From positions 98,195-162,194 of the forward strand of contig WTPW01001652.1 in NCBI GenBank assembly GCA_009809945.1: DNA of 64,000 nucleotides, written 5' to 3'. Under the pieces are notes generated by a model. That model was not told where the DNA came from. It made no database searches and worked only from the letters and a program-made list of their open reading frames with translations. Of the stretch, positions 40,680-53,685 are shown piece after piece. A program made the position numbers and the translations under genes. The stretch is from Gigaspora margarita (taxonomy: Eukaryota > Glomeromycota > Glomeromycetes > Diversisporales > Gigasporaceae). Within the stretch, counting starts at the first letter, position 1. Every line of letters starts with the position of its first letter.

Positions 40680-43330
40680 AGAAATTTAAAAATTGGACTA
40701 TTAATAATATCTCAGGTTCTATTAATTATAGTTTGGTGATCTTTATACTATTTGATTCATCTCATTGAGACAAATTAAATGGTATAAAAATTGCTTAATT
40801 TGATTAGTAATTGTCAAGATATCTTTGTATTTGTTTTTTGCAAAAAATAACTATAGTAAAAATTTGTACAAAATAAATTGATCTTAGTACATTAAATAAA
40901 ATTGTTCATTGTGCTGAGTTTATTTATTTTTAAATTACTTGAAGAAGTTTAAAAAACTTTTTATTACTGAATATTTTATTTTTGTTACTATGAATTATTA
41001 AATTTTTAAAAATTCAAGCCTGTAATCTGATTGGCTAATTAATATGTAATGTTGATTAACTGAAATGCCTAAAAATATCTAATTGATATTTTTATACCAT
41101 AAAAGATGTAATCAATACTATCCATATTTGGCAAATCATCAGACTATATTCAGAATATAGTTTGTAGAGATAGTAGAATTCAAAAAAGAGTAGAATTGGT
41201 TAAAGTAGTTTTTTCTTGAAATATTTAGAAAAGTAATTATAGATTGTATTAAGAATTTTATTATGTTTTGTAAGAATTAGTTTTCAATAATGGTTTATTA
41301 ATTTGCATATTATTGTATTTTTCAAGAATTTTTTTGTAAAAAAGTTATGGGGTTTCTAAAAAAGATTGATTATGGTTTTAATTTTTTGTTGAATTTCTTT
41401 ATAGATTGTTTGTTGTTGTTGGATATTAAAAGCAGTTTTTAATTTGTTAAAATTCTTCTTTAATTTGTAATAAAGTAGATATTTATAGTTGAAGTAGGCA
41501 ATCAAAGTAGTTTAAAGTATATTTTTCAAGAGTAAAAGAAAGTTAGTAGTGGAGATATGATTTTTAAAATATTATATTTCTTTAAATCTATAAAAAAAAG
41601 ATGTTTGTTTTTATAAATAAGTTTTTAAAATTTCTTTAATAGCATTAATTTTGTAAAAGGAGATATGTTTAGTAGCAGCTTTAATAAAAGCTTTTTTGAA
41701 GTTTATTTCAAAAATTGTTGAGCTAGTTTTGGTTAATAATTTGATCTATTTGTGTATATAGCTTTTGCAAGTTGAGTGTAGTTTGGTTTGCATAATTTTT
41801 TAGATTTTCTTTGAAGCAGCTTTTCAAAGAATTTTTTTTTATGTTGTTTGCTGGTTTTGGTTTGTTAATTATAATTCTAGAGTAATAGTATTGTGATCTG
41901 ATTTAAACAGATTGTTTGAGAGAATATCTGTATAATCTATATTTGTAATACTTGGATTAGTTCAGATTTGATCTATTCTACTTTGAACATTTGAGCATTG
42001 AAATATAAATTTTTGGGAGTTAGAAAAAAAAGGTAAACATCTTTGTGTTAGTAACTAATAAGATATTTAATGTATTGGATTTCAGAAATTAATATCTTTT
42101 TAGAAGAAAATTAGTTAATTTGAGAATTGTAAATACTATTAAAATATCCTATAATTATATCAATATTTAGAATTTTGATATAGTATGATAATTTGTTCTT
42201 GTATTCTTTATGAAGTTGTTTTTTCTCAGTAATAATATATAAATTTGAAGTAATCTAATAGGAGTATTTTGAAATTAAGATCTAGACCAATTATATGAAC
42301 ATTAAAATTATGAGTGTATGCAATCTATTTGGAGATTTTGTTGAAACAAAAAGTTCTATACCAACTTAATATAGATTGGAGAAGGAGCTCCAGAAACTAG
42401 TATAGTTTTTGTTTTTGTTATTTAGAAATTTGCCTTCTTATTGGATTAAGTAAGTTTCTGAAAAACCAAAAATATTATATAGGTTTTGGTTTAAGGTTTT
42501 TTCAATAAAGCATTTTTTGTAGATTGTAAAAGACTATTTGTATTAAGTGAGGCTATTTTATAGAAATAGAAATATATTTATGTTCAAGTATTACAGTTTG
42601 ATTTGGTATATATTAAGGTGTATTAGATTTGTACATATTTTTTGTTAAAAAAAGAGATTTATTAGTAAAGATTAGTGTTTAAAAATTGTTGTTAGATGAT
42701 TTAAGTTCTATGTTAAAGAAGTATAATATCTTTATTAGGTAGAAAAATGGTATAATCTGGTACAAAGTTTTTATATAGGAGGTATATACATGCTTTTGTG
42801 AAGATACAGTTGTGTAGTTTAAAGAAAATTTTAATATATAGGTTTGAGTAAAACATAGAGTAATATTCTTGTATATATTGCAAAAAAGAACCTACAGTTT
42901 GTGGAGAGGGTAAGATTTGTAGTCTATAATAGTAAAGAAATTTTGCTGTAACATGTTGTTGAATTATATATCTCAAGAGATCTAAGATCAGAATTGATAT
43001 AGTTCCTGTTATTTAAAGAGTTTGTAGATAGTTCAATTTCTTTATTATCAGAGTCTTTTTCAAAAGAGATTAATTATAAATTTCTGATATTAGACAGTTG
43101 TTGAAATTGTAGTAGTTAATAGCAAAGGGGTATTGAAGGAGGTTTGTGCTTCAGAGAAAAATAGTGCTATAGAATCACTTGCTATTTTAAGCTCAGTTCT
43201 AACCTGATCTGTATATTGGGTCTGGCTATTATAAACCTGGTTCTCTGCATAAATAGGCTTTCTGCCCACCTACTTACATTATTCTCCTTTAAATATGCCC
43301 TACAAAATGTAGAAACATTTTAATTTTAGA
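40680..43330 (-). pseudogene. Second LINE relic: endonuclease and linker, heavily decayed
   Basis: Minus-strand traces in broken frames. ASLNTNSLLQSTKNALLKK lies near 42490-42550, ELFVSTKSPNRLHTLIILMF near 42300-42360, and the Glu region (FSETHLIQ-like, as VFQKLT*SNKK) near 42430-42480. Next are KNKLSYYIKILNIDIIIGYF, NSIYNSQIN (GDFN as GYFN). FIFQCSNVQSRIDQIWTN, then PSITNIDYTDILSNNLFKSD, HNTITLEL (SRIDxIW and SDH motifs retained, about 41880-42020) close the endonuclease. AATKHISFYKINAIKEI (about 41650-41700) belongs to the EN-RT linker. No RT is found. The coding strand is G-poor and C-rich, like the Helitron. It is a different LINE lineage from the one at 37-40 kb. Confidence 0.6.
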
Positions 43331-45288
43331 GGTGGCAACTGCTTCTATATTCTTTGCAAAAGAGCATTTTTTTAATTTACTATAAATTAATAGAATAATG
43401 TTTACATCTAAGATTAGGTCATACAAAGTTGATTTTTTATTTTGCATTATATAGAATCAAATCTGAAAACTTGGGTAGTTGGGCAGATTTTTTTTTAATT
43501 TACTATAAATTAATAAAATAATGTTTATATTTAAGATTATATTATGCAAATTGATTTTTTGATTTGTATTTCATAAAATTTGAAAACTTTGATTAGCTAG
43601 TTAAATTTTTTAATTTACTATAAATTAATGGAATAATGTTCATATCTAAGATTAGGCCATGCAAAATGGTTTTTCATTTTGCATTATATGGAATCTGAAA
43701 CTTTGGTTAGTCAATAAGATTTTTTTAATTTACTGTAAATTAATAGAATAATGTTCACATTTTAGATTTTTGTTTTGCATTATATGGGATCTGAAAACTT
43801 CAGTTGGATATATATTTTTTTTAATTCATTACAAATTAACCAAAATAATGCTTACATCTAAAATTAGGCTACACAAAATTGATTTTTATTTTGTATTAAG
43901 TGGAATTTAAAAACTTTAGTTGGATTTTTTTTTACTTTACTATAAATTTTTTATTTATTTATTTATTTATTAATGTCAAATACAGAAATAGAATAGTAAG
44001 TTACAATTATATTAGAATGATATATAAAGAAATATTATATTTAAAGTTTCTAACTAATCATCTATAATCTATGAAATAGAGCAAGCCTATCATTTGCAGT
44101 CAGGGCTAACCATTAAACTGCTGCAGAAAAAAGATATAACATTTCACCTGATACTTTTCTTTTTAAACTAAAAGATTAAATTTTTGGTTTAAAAAGGCTA
44201 GAAGAAACTGAACTTTACTATAAATTAATAAAATAATGTTCATGTTTAAGGTTAGGCCATGCAAAGTTGATTTTTTATTTTGCATTATATAGAATTTGAT
44301 TTTATTTTTAATATACTGTAATTAATAAAATAATGTTTATATCTAATATTAGGCCACACCAAGTTAATTTTTTATTTTGCATTATATAGAATCGAAAAAC
44401 TTTAGTTAGTAGGTTGAATTTTTTCTTTATTTTTTTTTTTAAATTACTGTTAATTTATAGAATAATGCTTACATCTAAGATTAGACCATACAAAGTTAAT
44501 TATTCATTTTGCATTATATAGAATCTAAAAACTTGGATTAGCTTTAATTTTTTTTATTTTACTATAAATTAATAAAATAATGTTTATATCTAAGATTGGC
44601 TATACAAAGTTGGCTTTTATTTGCATTAGGTGGGATCTAATCTAAAAACTTGGATAGTTGGTCAGATTTTTTTTAATTTACTATAATTAATAGAATAATA
44701 TTCATATCTAAAATTAGGTTATGCAAATTTGATTTTTTAGTTTGCATTATATAAAATCTGAAAAGTTTGATTGGTTAGTATGATATTTTTAATTTACTAA
44801 ATAATATTCACATCTAATCAAAGGTTCAACAAAAAAAGAAAAAGAAGTTACCAATTATTATAAGAGAGTTTGCAGCTTATAGGTTTGCAATAAGATTAGG
44901 CTGCACAAAGTTGATATTTGTTTTGTATAATATAGAATCTAAAAACTTTAATCAGTTATTCAGATTTTTTTTAATTTACTGTAAATTAATAGAATAATGT
45001 TCATATCTAGGATTAGGCATGCAAAATCAATTTTTTGTTTTGCATTATATAGAATCTAAAAAAAAATTAGATAGATTTTTTTATGTTACTATAAATTAAT
45101 AAAATAATGTTTATATCTAAAATTAGGCTACACAAAGTTGATTTTTTGTTTTGCATTATATGGAATCTGAAAACTTTAATTAGTTAAATTTTTTTTAATT
45201 TATAGCAAATTAATAGAATAATATTCAGATTTTTTTTAACTTATAGTAAATTAATAAATAATATTTGCATTTTAAATTAAGCTATAAA
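43330..45288. repeat. Tandem array B, ~125-bp unit (first block)
   Basis: The unit contains TTACTATAAATTAATAGAAT, AATGTTCATATCTAAGATTA, GGCCATGCAAAGTTGATTTT, TATTTTGCATTATATAGAAT and CTGAAAACTTGGTTAGTTGG, then CAGATTTTTTT. About 14-15 diverged copies are present. About 43945-44210 is a foreign insertion (ATTTATTTATTTATTTATTA...) that splits a unit at TTACTATAAATT on both sides. No gene. Confidence 0.85.
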
Positions 45289-45972
45289 ATTTTTTTAACC
45301 TTCCAGCTTATTGTCATCAGGATGCAGTGGTGCTCTTTTTTATTTTATTTTATATTGGACATGTGGACCCTGCAGGCCCCCTGTATCTTTTTTATTACAG
45401 GCCTATTCTATTGTGATACTAGGCTAGTAGTACTACCCAACTCTATACTCAGTTACCTGAATATCTCTCATTCAATCACACTCAGCCTGCTAGTGGTATC
45501 TGTTAATTATCAGCTTCTGTTGGGTCTTCTGGTCATTTGTTCTGAGGAGGAGGTAGACTTGGTACTTCCTTCTATTCATCTTTTCTAAAGTTTCAATCTC
45601 TTTCTGTTTTGGGTATAGGACTGGCTGTTCTGAGTTCTTCTAAGATCCTTTTCTTTTATCAGGTTGTACATCTTGCCATTTTTATCATTTTTTGTTTCAT
45701 TCAACTGGAATTCTACCAGAAGTATCCTTTAATCATCTGGAATTTCACTGAAAGTATTCTTAGTCATCTGGAATTCCTCTAGAAGTATCCTTATTTTCTT
45801 TATTTTGGCATGCAACAAGCATTTTGGTAATGTGACTAGGCACCAATTGTGGCCCTGGTACAGCCCCCTTTTTTTTTCTAAAAAACTATTATGTAGGCAA
45901 CCTAACTTGAACTGGTGACCTTGCAGTTGGGAACCCAGGAGTGTAACTACTTTGCTATTAACCCACAGGACC
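45289..45972 (-). mobile_element. tRNA-derived SINE, copy 2, inserted in array B
   Basis: The minus-strand 5' end GGTCCTGTGGGTTAATAGCA is at 45972. A box TAGCAAAGTAG (45947-45957) fits the consensus. B box GTTCAAGTT (45904-45912) has one change at the last base. The 3' end is GGTTAAAAAAA (complement of 45289-45300). An AAAATTT is present on both sides, compatible with a short TSD. The array-B unit resumes at 45974 (TTTATTCTTTGTTTTGTATT). The body has three imperfect ~40-bp repeats (CTGGAATT...AGAAGTATCCTT, 45700-45800). The head is clearly related to that of 7.4 kb, while the bodies differ a good deal. Confidence 0.75.
45904..45957 (-). promoter_or_regulatory. Pol III A and B boxes of SINE copy 2
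   Basis: TAGCAAAGTAG (A box) and GTTCAAGTT (B box, one mismatch), in tRNA order on the minus strand. Confidence 0.65.
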
Positions 45973-45973
45973 A

Positions 45974-46085
45974 AAATTTATTCTTTGTTTTGTATTATAT
46001 AAAATCCAAAAACTTCAGTTAGTATATTAGATTTTTTATTTTTTTATTTTTTTTAATTTACTATAAATTAATAGAATAACTAGCA
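45974..46085. repeat. Array B, single unit beyond the SINE
   Basis: Resumes with TTTATTCTTTGTTTTGTATTATATAAAATCC (given as TTTATTCTTTG plus TTTTGTATTATATAAAATC) and TTTACTATAAATTAATAGAA. It shows that the SINE landed inside the array. Confidence 0.75.
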
Positions 46086-48520
46086 TACTCGTATTGCTTA
46101 TGCAACACTTTTAGGTTATTATACTTATTGACTAAATCTTAATAGATGTGCAAAAGATATTAAATTTTTCACATTTTTTAGTTAGTCTCTTATTATTTAT
46201 ATCAATTACTTGCAAATAATAATTTATAAATTATTGCAGTTTGCAAAATTCTGTGAATATTGCAATTAAAAAAAAAGAAATCACTTAATTAATGGATTAT
46301 TGATTTCTTAAATTACTTCAATGCTATGATATAAAAATTTCATATTAGGAGTAGCTTTAAGAAATTAGAGATTACCAACCTTTTAATTGATTTCTTTTTG
46401 TAGAGCTTGTTAAGCAATCATTATTTTGAGATTAGATGACTTTATTGGACCAAATATCCAATCTGTCATTTTAGCCTTTATAAGATTTTTATTTATTGTT
46501 ATACTATTAATTTGATAGCTTAATTGTATGTATTTCTTATTTATACTATTTAAATTGAGTTACTCAAGTGATTTCTGGGATCAAGTTACTATAGTTATTA
46601 GAAAATAAGTTAGTTACAAACAATTGAGTAGTTGCAGTATATGATTGAGTTAATTTAATTAAGAATTATCACAGTTTCTATTATAAAAATTCTACCAAAG
46701 AACTTACTTACTAATGCAGAACAAAATTAGTTAAGTTCATAATGAAATTATTATAATTTATATCATGAGTTACTTAAAAAATTTTGTATAGAACTTGCTA
46801 TTCCAGTAACTTTACTATGTAATTAAGGTTGGTTTAGTTTGCATCAGAATAATTGTGATTTTTACTATAAGTTATCATAAAAAGGTTTATTGCAAAACTT
46901 ACTGATTATTTTAGTAATATAAAATTGAGTTGGTTTGTATTAAATTATTACAATTTCTATTATGAGCTACTATAAAAAAATTTCTACTATTGCAATATTC
47001 AGTAGTTTAGCTAGTTTGCATTAAAATTATTATCAAGTTACTGTAAAAATTTTGTTACAAACTTACTGCTAATATATGATTAGTTTGTAATTTCTACTAT
47101 AAGTTAAAAAATTTATCTACAAAATCACTATTATGGTAACACAGTATGCAGTTAAGGTTGAGTCAGTTTGTATTGAATTTATATTAGTTTAGATTGAGTC
47201 AGTTTGTATTAGAACTATATTAATTGCAACTGTTGAGCTATTTTAGATAATTATTGCAGAATTTACTTACTATTCCAATGACCATAGTAAGCATTTAAAG
47301 TTGAGTTGCTTTGTATTAAAGTATTGTAAAATTCTGTTATAGAACATACTTGTTAATCCATATTTGGAGTGTGTAATTAAGGTTGAATTAATTTGCATTG
47401 GAATTATTGTAATTTTAAAATAAGGTAGTTTGTATCAAAACTATTAAAATTTTTGCTTAGAGTTAATATAGCAATTCTGTTATAGACTATAGACTTATTT
47501 GCTGTGCCATAATATGCAGTTAAGTTTGAGTTAGTTTATATTGTATTTATTGTAATTTTATCATAAGTTACTATAAAATACTATTATAGAAATTACTTGA
47601 TAACTATATTATATAGTTAAATTTGAGTTAGTTTGCATCAAAAGTACCATAAAATCCATTGTGTTACTATAGAAAATTCTATTCTAAACTTATGTAGCTA
47701 AGTTAGTTTGTATTTGAATTATTATAACTTAATTGCAGTATGTAGTTAAGTTAGTTTGCAATAGAATTATCATGTTTCTGTATATTTAAGTTAGTTTGTA
47801 TTGAAATTATTGTAATTTTTATTATGAGTTACTATAAAAATTATATTACAAACCTTACTACTCCAGTGCCCATAGTGTTGTATTGAATTATCATGATTTC
47901 TATATTACTATAAAAATTTTTTTATTGAACTTTCTAACTGGTAACCATAGTATTTGGTTAAATTGAGTTGGTTACATTAAATTTATAATAACTTCTATTA
48001 TAAGTCACTATAAAAAATTTAATAATATGATACATAGTAATTAAAGTTGCATTAGTTTGTATATAATTATCATAATTTCTATTATACATTATTGTAAAGA
48101 ATTCTGTTATATGACCTTCTATTTTATTATATAGCAGTGAAGATTAAGTCAATTTGTATTAAAATTATCATTTTGCTATTCTGGTGATTACAATATATAG
48201 ATAAGATCAAATTGGTTTGCATAGGAATTATTGTGATTTTATCTTGACTTACTGTAAAAATTCTGTTACTCAACTTACTATTCTAGTAACTATAGTATAA
48301 TTAAGGTTGAGTTAGTTGCATTGGAATTAGCATGGTTTTTTCATAGTTAAGATTTGAGTTAGTTTGTAATAGAGTTATTGTAATTTCTATTGTGAGTTAC
48401 TGTAAAATTGTTATATAACACAGTCTGTGAGTTAGTTTGTATTGGAATTATCATGTTTCTAACATGAGTTACAGAACTTACTCACTATTCTGGTAACCAC
48501 AATATGTAGTTAAATAATCC
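46086..48520. repeat. Tandem array C, ~100-bp unit, related to the 1.7-6.35-kb array
   Basis: The unit is TTGAGTTAGTTTGCATTGGA, ATTATCATGATTTCTATTAT, GAGTTACTATAAAAATTCTG, TTACAGAACTTACTATTCTG and GTAACCATAGTATGTAGTTA. About 20 diverged units are seen. The order and spelling of blocks parallel the first array: TTAGTTTTGTATTGGAAT, ATTTCTAT, TTACTGTAAAAA, TTCTGTTACC.AACTTAC, GTAACATA. The edges, especially 46086-46800, are very diverged. Confidence 0.75.
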
Positions 48521-50120
48521 ACTATGAACACAATTTGTTTTAAAAAATTTTTTTTAATTATTAACACGATATTTACAATTTCATACATATATATATATAT
48601 AAATCATTAAAAGCAAATGTTGACCAGGCAGAACAATATTGATCTATACTAAGGTTCAAATCATGCCATAAACAGGATTATATAAAGGTAGTTTAAGCCA
48701 CCTTAATTTAAAATTTTAGCTGATGCCACATGTTGTTATATGATTCAAAAAAGCAATATTAGCAGATTTCTATTTGTGGTTATAGTTTTAAGTATGCATA
48801 CTCCTACTCAAAACTTCTTTAATAAATAGTATAAAGATACTATTTCTTCAAAATAAAGCTTCATATTTTATAACGTTTAGCTTACTTCAATTTACAAACC
48901 CTCTTTCGCTTTTTTCTCTTTTTTTTTTTAGCTAGCGACTTTTACTCTTTGTTTGTAACTAATGGTTTAAATAGTTTAAAAATTCATATATTATTAAAAA
49001 AAATAAAAAAAAAGATATATAATCTAAAAGAATTATGAAAATTCTGGATCAGCTGAATCTGAAATCTGGAGAAGAAATAGTATAGAAGTATAAATAAGAA
49101 ATGGGAATAAATATTAATTTAAAGCACAGTAATCATATAATTTTAAGATATTTTTAGACGATAGTAGCTCTTCCACAAAAAATTTTCCAGTCATATTACT
49201 TTGTTGTAGCACAAACCAATCAAATTTTGAGATCAGGTGTAATATGAAAATCAAACCAATCAAAACAATCAAATAAAGCAAATGATTAAAGTAATAAATC
49301 AAGTAGTTAGGGTTTGGGTTAGATTCTTGGTTAGAGTACTACTAGTACAAAATTATGCAAGAAATATTTTTTGTTAATGCGCAGTAGATGATTTCATAGA
49401 CAAACTTTAGAGTTATTAGTGATTTTTTATGAAAAATCATAAAAAGCACGATTTTTACATTATGCCTGATCCTAAAATTCAATTGGTTTGCACTACAACA
49501 AAGCATATAACCAGAAAATTTTTTGTGGATTAACTATGTAAGTTATATATTCAAGCCCTCTCCCTTATATGCTCAAATTTTTTGGCAATCTCTTATTGGT
49601 ATGTACATACATACTAGTATATTTATATTATATTTAAGAATAAAACCTTTTTAAGTATAACAGGTATCAAAAACATAACTTTAATGATGCTTAGCATACA
49701 ATACTCCTTTAATAGATAGTATGAAGTTTTTTATGTATTATGAAGCTATTGTTCTTGTTTTTGCACTTGCATTTGCATTTGTTCTTGTACTTGCACTTGT
49801 CCTCAAACTTGAGACTATTATACAAAATGCTTTCCAATTTGTGAAACATTTGATTAACTTTATTTTAGCTATTTTTTTTGCTTAAAATAGTTGTAGTAAT
49901 TAAATAACAGAGGCAATTGGAAAATTCTTGTTTTACAATTTTAAGAGAGTTTTTAAGGCATTAGAAAACATTGATATAAGCCTTATTTTGGTGTAACTAT
50001 GTTAGAATACTTGATTAGCCAGTGGAATAGACAGACATCTGTGCTTTGATATAGGCCTTATTTTGGTGTAGCTACATTAGAATATTTGATAGACTAGTGG
50101 AACAGAGTGATATTTGTGTT
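48521..50120. other. Gene-poor spacer with one MITE
   Basis: Apart from the MITE at 49173-49528 I see only AT-rich DNA, a short TTGCACTTGCATTTGCATTT repeat near 49750-49800, and a duplicated phrase (CCTTATTTTGGTGTA(A/G)CTA..., 49981 and 50057). No gene. Confidence 0.4.
49173..49528. mobile_element. 356-bp MITE with ~47-bp TIRs (CCACAAAAAATTTT family)
   Basis: The left arm CCACAAAAAATTTTCCAGTC, TTACTTTGTTGTAGCACAAA, CCAAT and the complement of the right arm (CCACAAAAAATTTTCTGGTT, ATATGCTTTGTTGTAGTGCA, AACCAAT) pair almost completely. No clear TSD remains. Related arms occur at 53035-53110 and 52300-52360, and a larger relative is at 55131-55727. Confidence 0.75.
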
Positions 50121-50870
50121 TTAATATTAAAATGTTCACATCTAAGATTAGGTTATACAAAGTTGATTATTCATTTTGCATTATATAGAATCTAAAAACT
50201 TGAATTAGTTGGTTACATTTTTTTTAATTTATTGTAAATTAATAGAATAATGTTTATAACTAAAATTGGGTCTCGCAATATTGGTTTTTTGGTTTGAATT
50301 ATATAAAATCTGATCTGAAAACATGGGTGATTAGATTTTTTTAATTTCCTGTAAATTATTCAGAACTAAGATTAGATCAAGCAAAATTAATTTTTTATTT
50401 CATGGAATTTGAAATATTGCTCAGTTAGATTTTTTTAATTTACTGTAAATTAATAGAATAATATTTATATTTAAAATTAGACCACACAATGTTGATTTTC
50501 ATTTTGCATTATATGGAATCTTATCTTGGTAATTAGTTTTTTTTAATTTTCTGTAAATTAAAAGAATGATATTTACATTTAAGATTAGACTATACAAAGT
50601 TGATTTTCATTTTGCATAAAATGGAAAACTTGGGTAGTTAATCAGATTTTTGTAATTTACTATAAAATTAATAGAATAATATTTATAATTAAGCCACACC
50701 AAGTTGATTTTTTAATTTGTATTACATGGAATCTGAAAAATTGATTAGTCAGTTGGATTATTTTTTAAAATTACTATAAATTAATAAATAATGTTTATAT
50801 CTAAAGTTACACAAGGTTAATTTTCATATTGCATAACAAGGATCAAAATTGGGATAATTGTTATATTTTT
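50121..50870. repeat. Tandem array B, second block
   Basis: Six or so more copies of the ~125-bp unit (TTAATTTACTGTAAATTAAT, AGAATAATATTTATATTTAA, GATTAGACTATACAAAGTTG) lie about 4 kb from the first block. Array C and unrelated DNA are in between. Confidence 0.8.
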
Positions 50871-52380
50871 TCTATTAGTTCTATCAGCACTTAGCTCAGC
50901 CTTAACAACTCACTATATATTACTTAAATAATGGATAAATTATTTCTTTGCAATTCAATAGTTATTATATTAATATTTCTAACTTAATATATATTATTTA
51001 AAATATTAAATAGCTATTTATTACTAGAAAAAAAAATAAAATTTAATGGTTATTTAGCAGGGCAACAGTAGTGCCCATTCTACTCCTGTACTATATAAAA
51101 TAGAATAAAAGGTTATTTTTGAGGGCATGATCTTTCTTGGCTTTATATTTTTCTTAATTAAAGTTACAATTAATTAAGTAATTGTATAACTAAGCAGTTG
51201 TATCTAGCTCTATAAGTGCAGTGAAACCCTGAAAATGGTGTTTTAAAAAAGTCTACTATTGCAATTACTATTAAAAATTAAACTATCATATAAATATTGA
51301 TCATTTAAATTTCATATTAATAATTTTGCCCATTGATCTGTATGACAAATATATAAAATAGGTAGCACATAGGTGCTGCCTATCACACTAGTATTTATAT
51401 TTATTGTGATATAATATATATCATTTGGGCTCATTATTCATTCTGATCAGGAAGAAAAATTCAGAATCAAAATTATATGAGCATTGTGCACATAATTTTA
51501 AATTTATTGTTCGTATGCCACACATGTTATTAAATATAATGTGCATTTTAATTTATTATCAACTATATAGTGCACATTATTTAAAAAATATTGTTAATAA
51601 GTTATATGCACATTGTGCACAATTTAATAATTTTTTTTGTGCACAAAAAAAATTTTATATACTGAGCGCACATGTGATATCAAATTTTTTTCACTGATTC
51701 TAATCTTTATCAAAATAATCTAATTCTGATCAAATTTGACTTGGGAATTAGAGATAATAAATGACCTTCAAATAATCTTCAAATGACCTCAAATGATCTC
51801 AAATGATACAATTTTATTATGAATTTTAGTCTGAAATAACCTAGGTCATTTGAAAAAAAGCAAATAATCTCCAATTTTACTATTCCTGTTGAGAATAAGT
51901 TTTAAAACTCATGCCCAATTCAAATTGACCAGAATTGGATTGTTTTGAGAAATATTTAAAGCATAATGCATTATATTTTTTTGACTATTTATGTAAAGCT
52001 AGGATAAGAGTTAGCTTGGGGTTAAAGTTAGAAAATTTCTTATAGGTAAAATCATTTTTCAACATTTTTATTAGTGAGGTTTAAACACTAGTTTTTGTTT
52101 TTTATCAAACAAACAAGTTAATTGGATCTTTCCTAGGTTCATCGAGTGTTCATCGTCATCTTTTCACTGTCATATAAATGTGCCCAAAAAATTTCAAGAT
52201 CATTTAAATTAGCAAGACATATCAAGAAATTTGATTCTTATTCAAATTTTAGGGAAATCAGCAATTTTGAAATAGTTTTGATCTTCAACTTGTATTATGT
52301 TACACCAAGGCATGACTTGCTATTGGTTTGCACTACACAAAATCACGTAATAATTAAATTTTGATTGTGAGTAGTTGTTG
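50871..52380. other. AT-rich spacer, short local repeats only
   Basis: GTGCACAATGTGCATATAA-like words cluster at 51480-51670, and CAAATGACCTCAAATGATCT repeats at 51760-51815. Small open frames at 51425-51697 and 52146-52364 have no recognisable motif. I see no gene. Confidence 0.35.
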
Positions 52381-53004
52381 ATTGGAACTAGGGTGTCCAG
52401 GATTATGATCGGGTAAATGCCAAATTATGCATCTAGTAAATTACAAATTATGCGAATTATGTGGACCTCAGGATTTGGGTTAAAAAATTTTGCTGCACAA
52501 ATATTGAAATCTGCTGTAGTGCAAGACAAATGTTTATAACCAAAAATTTAGTATATGAAACTGTTTTTACATGTTATTATACAAATAATATTGTCGAACT
52601 CTAACCTAATTGCAAGATCTTATCCCTAATCTAAAAGTACAAAATTTTACTAGAAATTTTTGTGTTCTAATTTTGCCCATGTCAAAAATTACAAGTATGT
52701 ATGTACGTACGTTACATAGCTTACATTGTACAACCAATAGTGTGTTGGCATATAATCGGTATACCAATGCTATAAAAGTTCCAGTATAATAAATAATTGT
52801 TGCTACATTCGGATCTATTAATTTTAAAGTGTAGATGCTATAATAGTTTAGCCAGTATTATTCACATGATCCTACTCAGAATTAGCCAACGTTAGAGTAT
52901 AATATAGGCTAACTTGATATCACATTCTGTGTAACTTAATCTGTGTAATGTCAATTGGCCAATAGAAATTTCTTTAAATGAGGGAATGATAAATTATGCG
53001 AAAC

Positions 53005-53685
53005 CCACCAGGGGTCTAGACACAACTACCCCAATATCGCCGTCAAATTTTCACTATCACGTGATTTTTTGTAGCGCAAACCAATAGCAAGTCTCGCTTT
53101 GATGTAATGTTACACAAACAGGAAGATCAAAACAAAATGTTTGCTTTTTCAAAATCGCTTATTTCTCTAAAATCTGCATGAGAAATCACCTTTCACGCCT
53201 TAACAAAAAAAATTCCTTGAGCAATTTTGCTATATATTTTGCTAATATCAAGCTCTATAGGAACCCTAACCCTAACTTAAATGAACTTGAAGTTTTTTGG
53301 GCACAGTCACGTGATAGTGAAAAAGTGATGGCGATCCTGGGGAAGATTCTAGACACTTTGCAGTAACATGACATGGCGCATGAGAATTAACCAATCAGAG
53401 AACGTAAATTTTAATTGTCCTGAATCAGTCTGACATCAAAACAAAACACATGTACAAGAAGAAAAAAAGAGAAAAGAGCGAAAATACTCAAAAACTAGTG
53501 TTTAAATCAGCCTTAAAAACCACGTAAAAATGTCTGGAACGTGATTTTACATATAGATAGTGACCCTCTAAGGTTATATTCACAAACCCTAACCCTAATC
53601 TTAACAATAAAGCCAAAAAGTTAATCCAAATACACCACATCACGTGATGGTCACATTACTGCAAAAGTGTCTAGACTCCTGGTGG
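53005..53685. mobile_element. TIR element nested in the outer hAT-like element
   Basis: The left end CCACCAGGGGTCTAGACAC (from about 53006) and reverse-complement CCACCAGGAGTCTAGACAC (ending 53685) are near-identical. A second internal copy of the end lies at 53297-53365 (TCACGTGATAGTGAAAAAGT ... TCTAGACACTTTGCAG), complementary to 53013-53070 (TCTAGACAC...ACTATCACGTGA), so the left half is itself a foldback. It carries short CCCTAACCCTAA words at 53262 and 53585. No TSD resolved. Confidence 0.65.
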
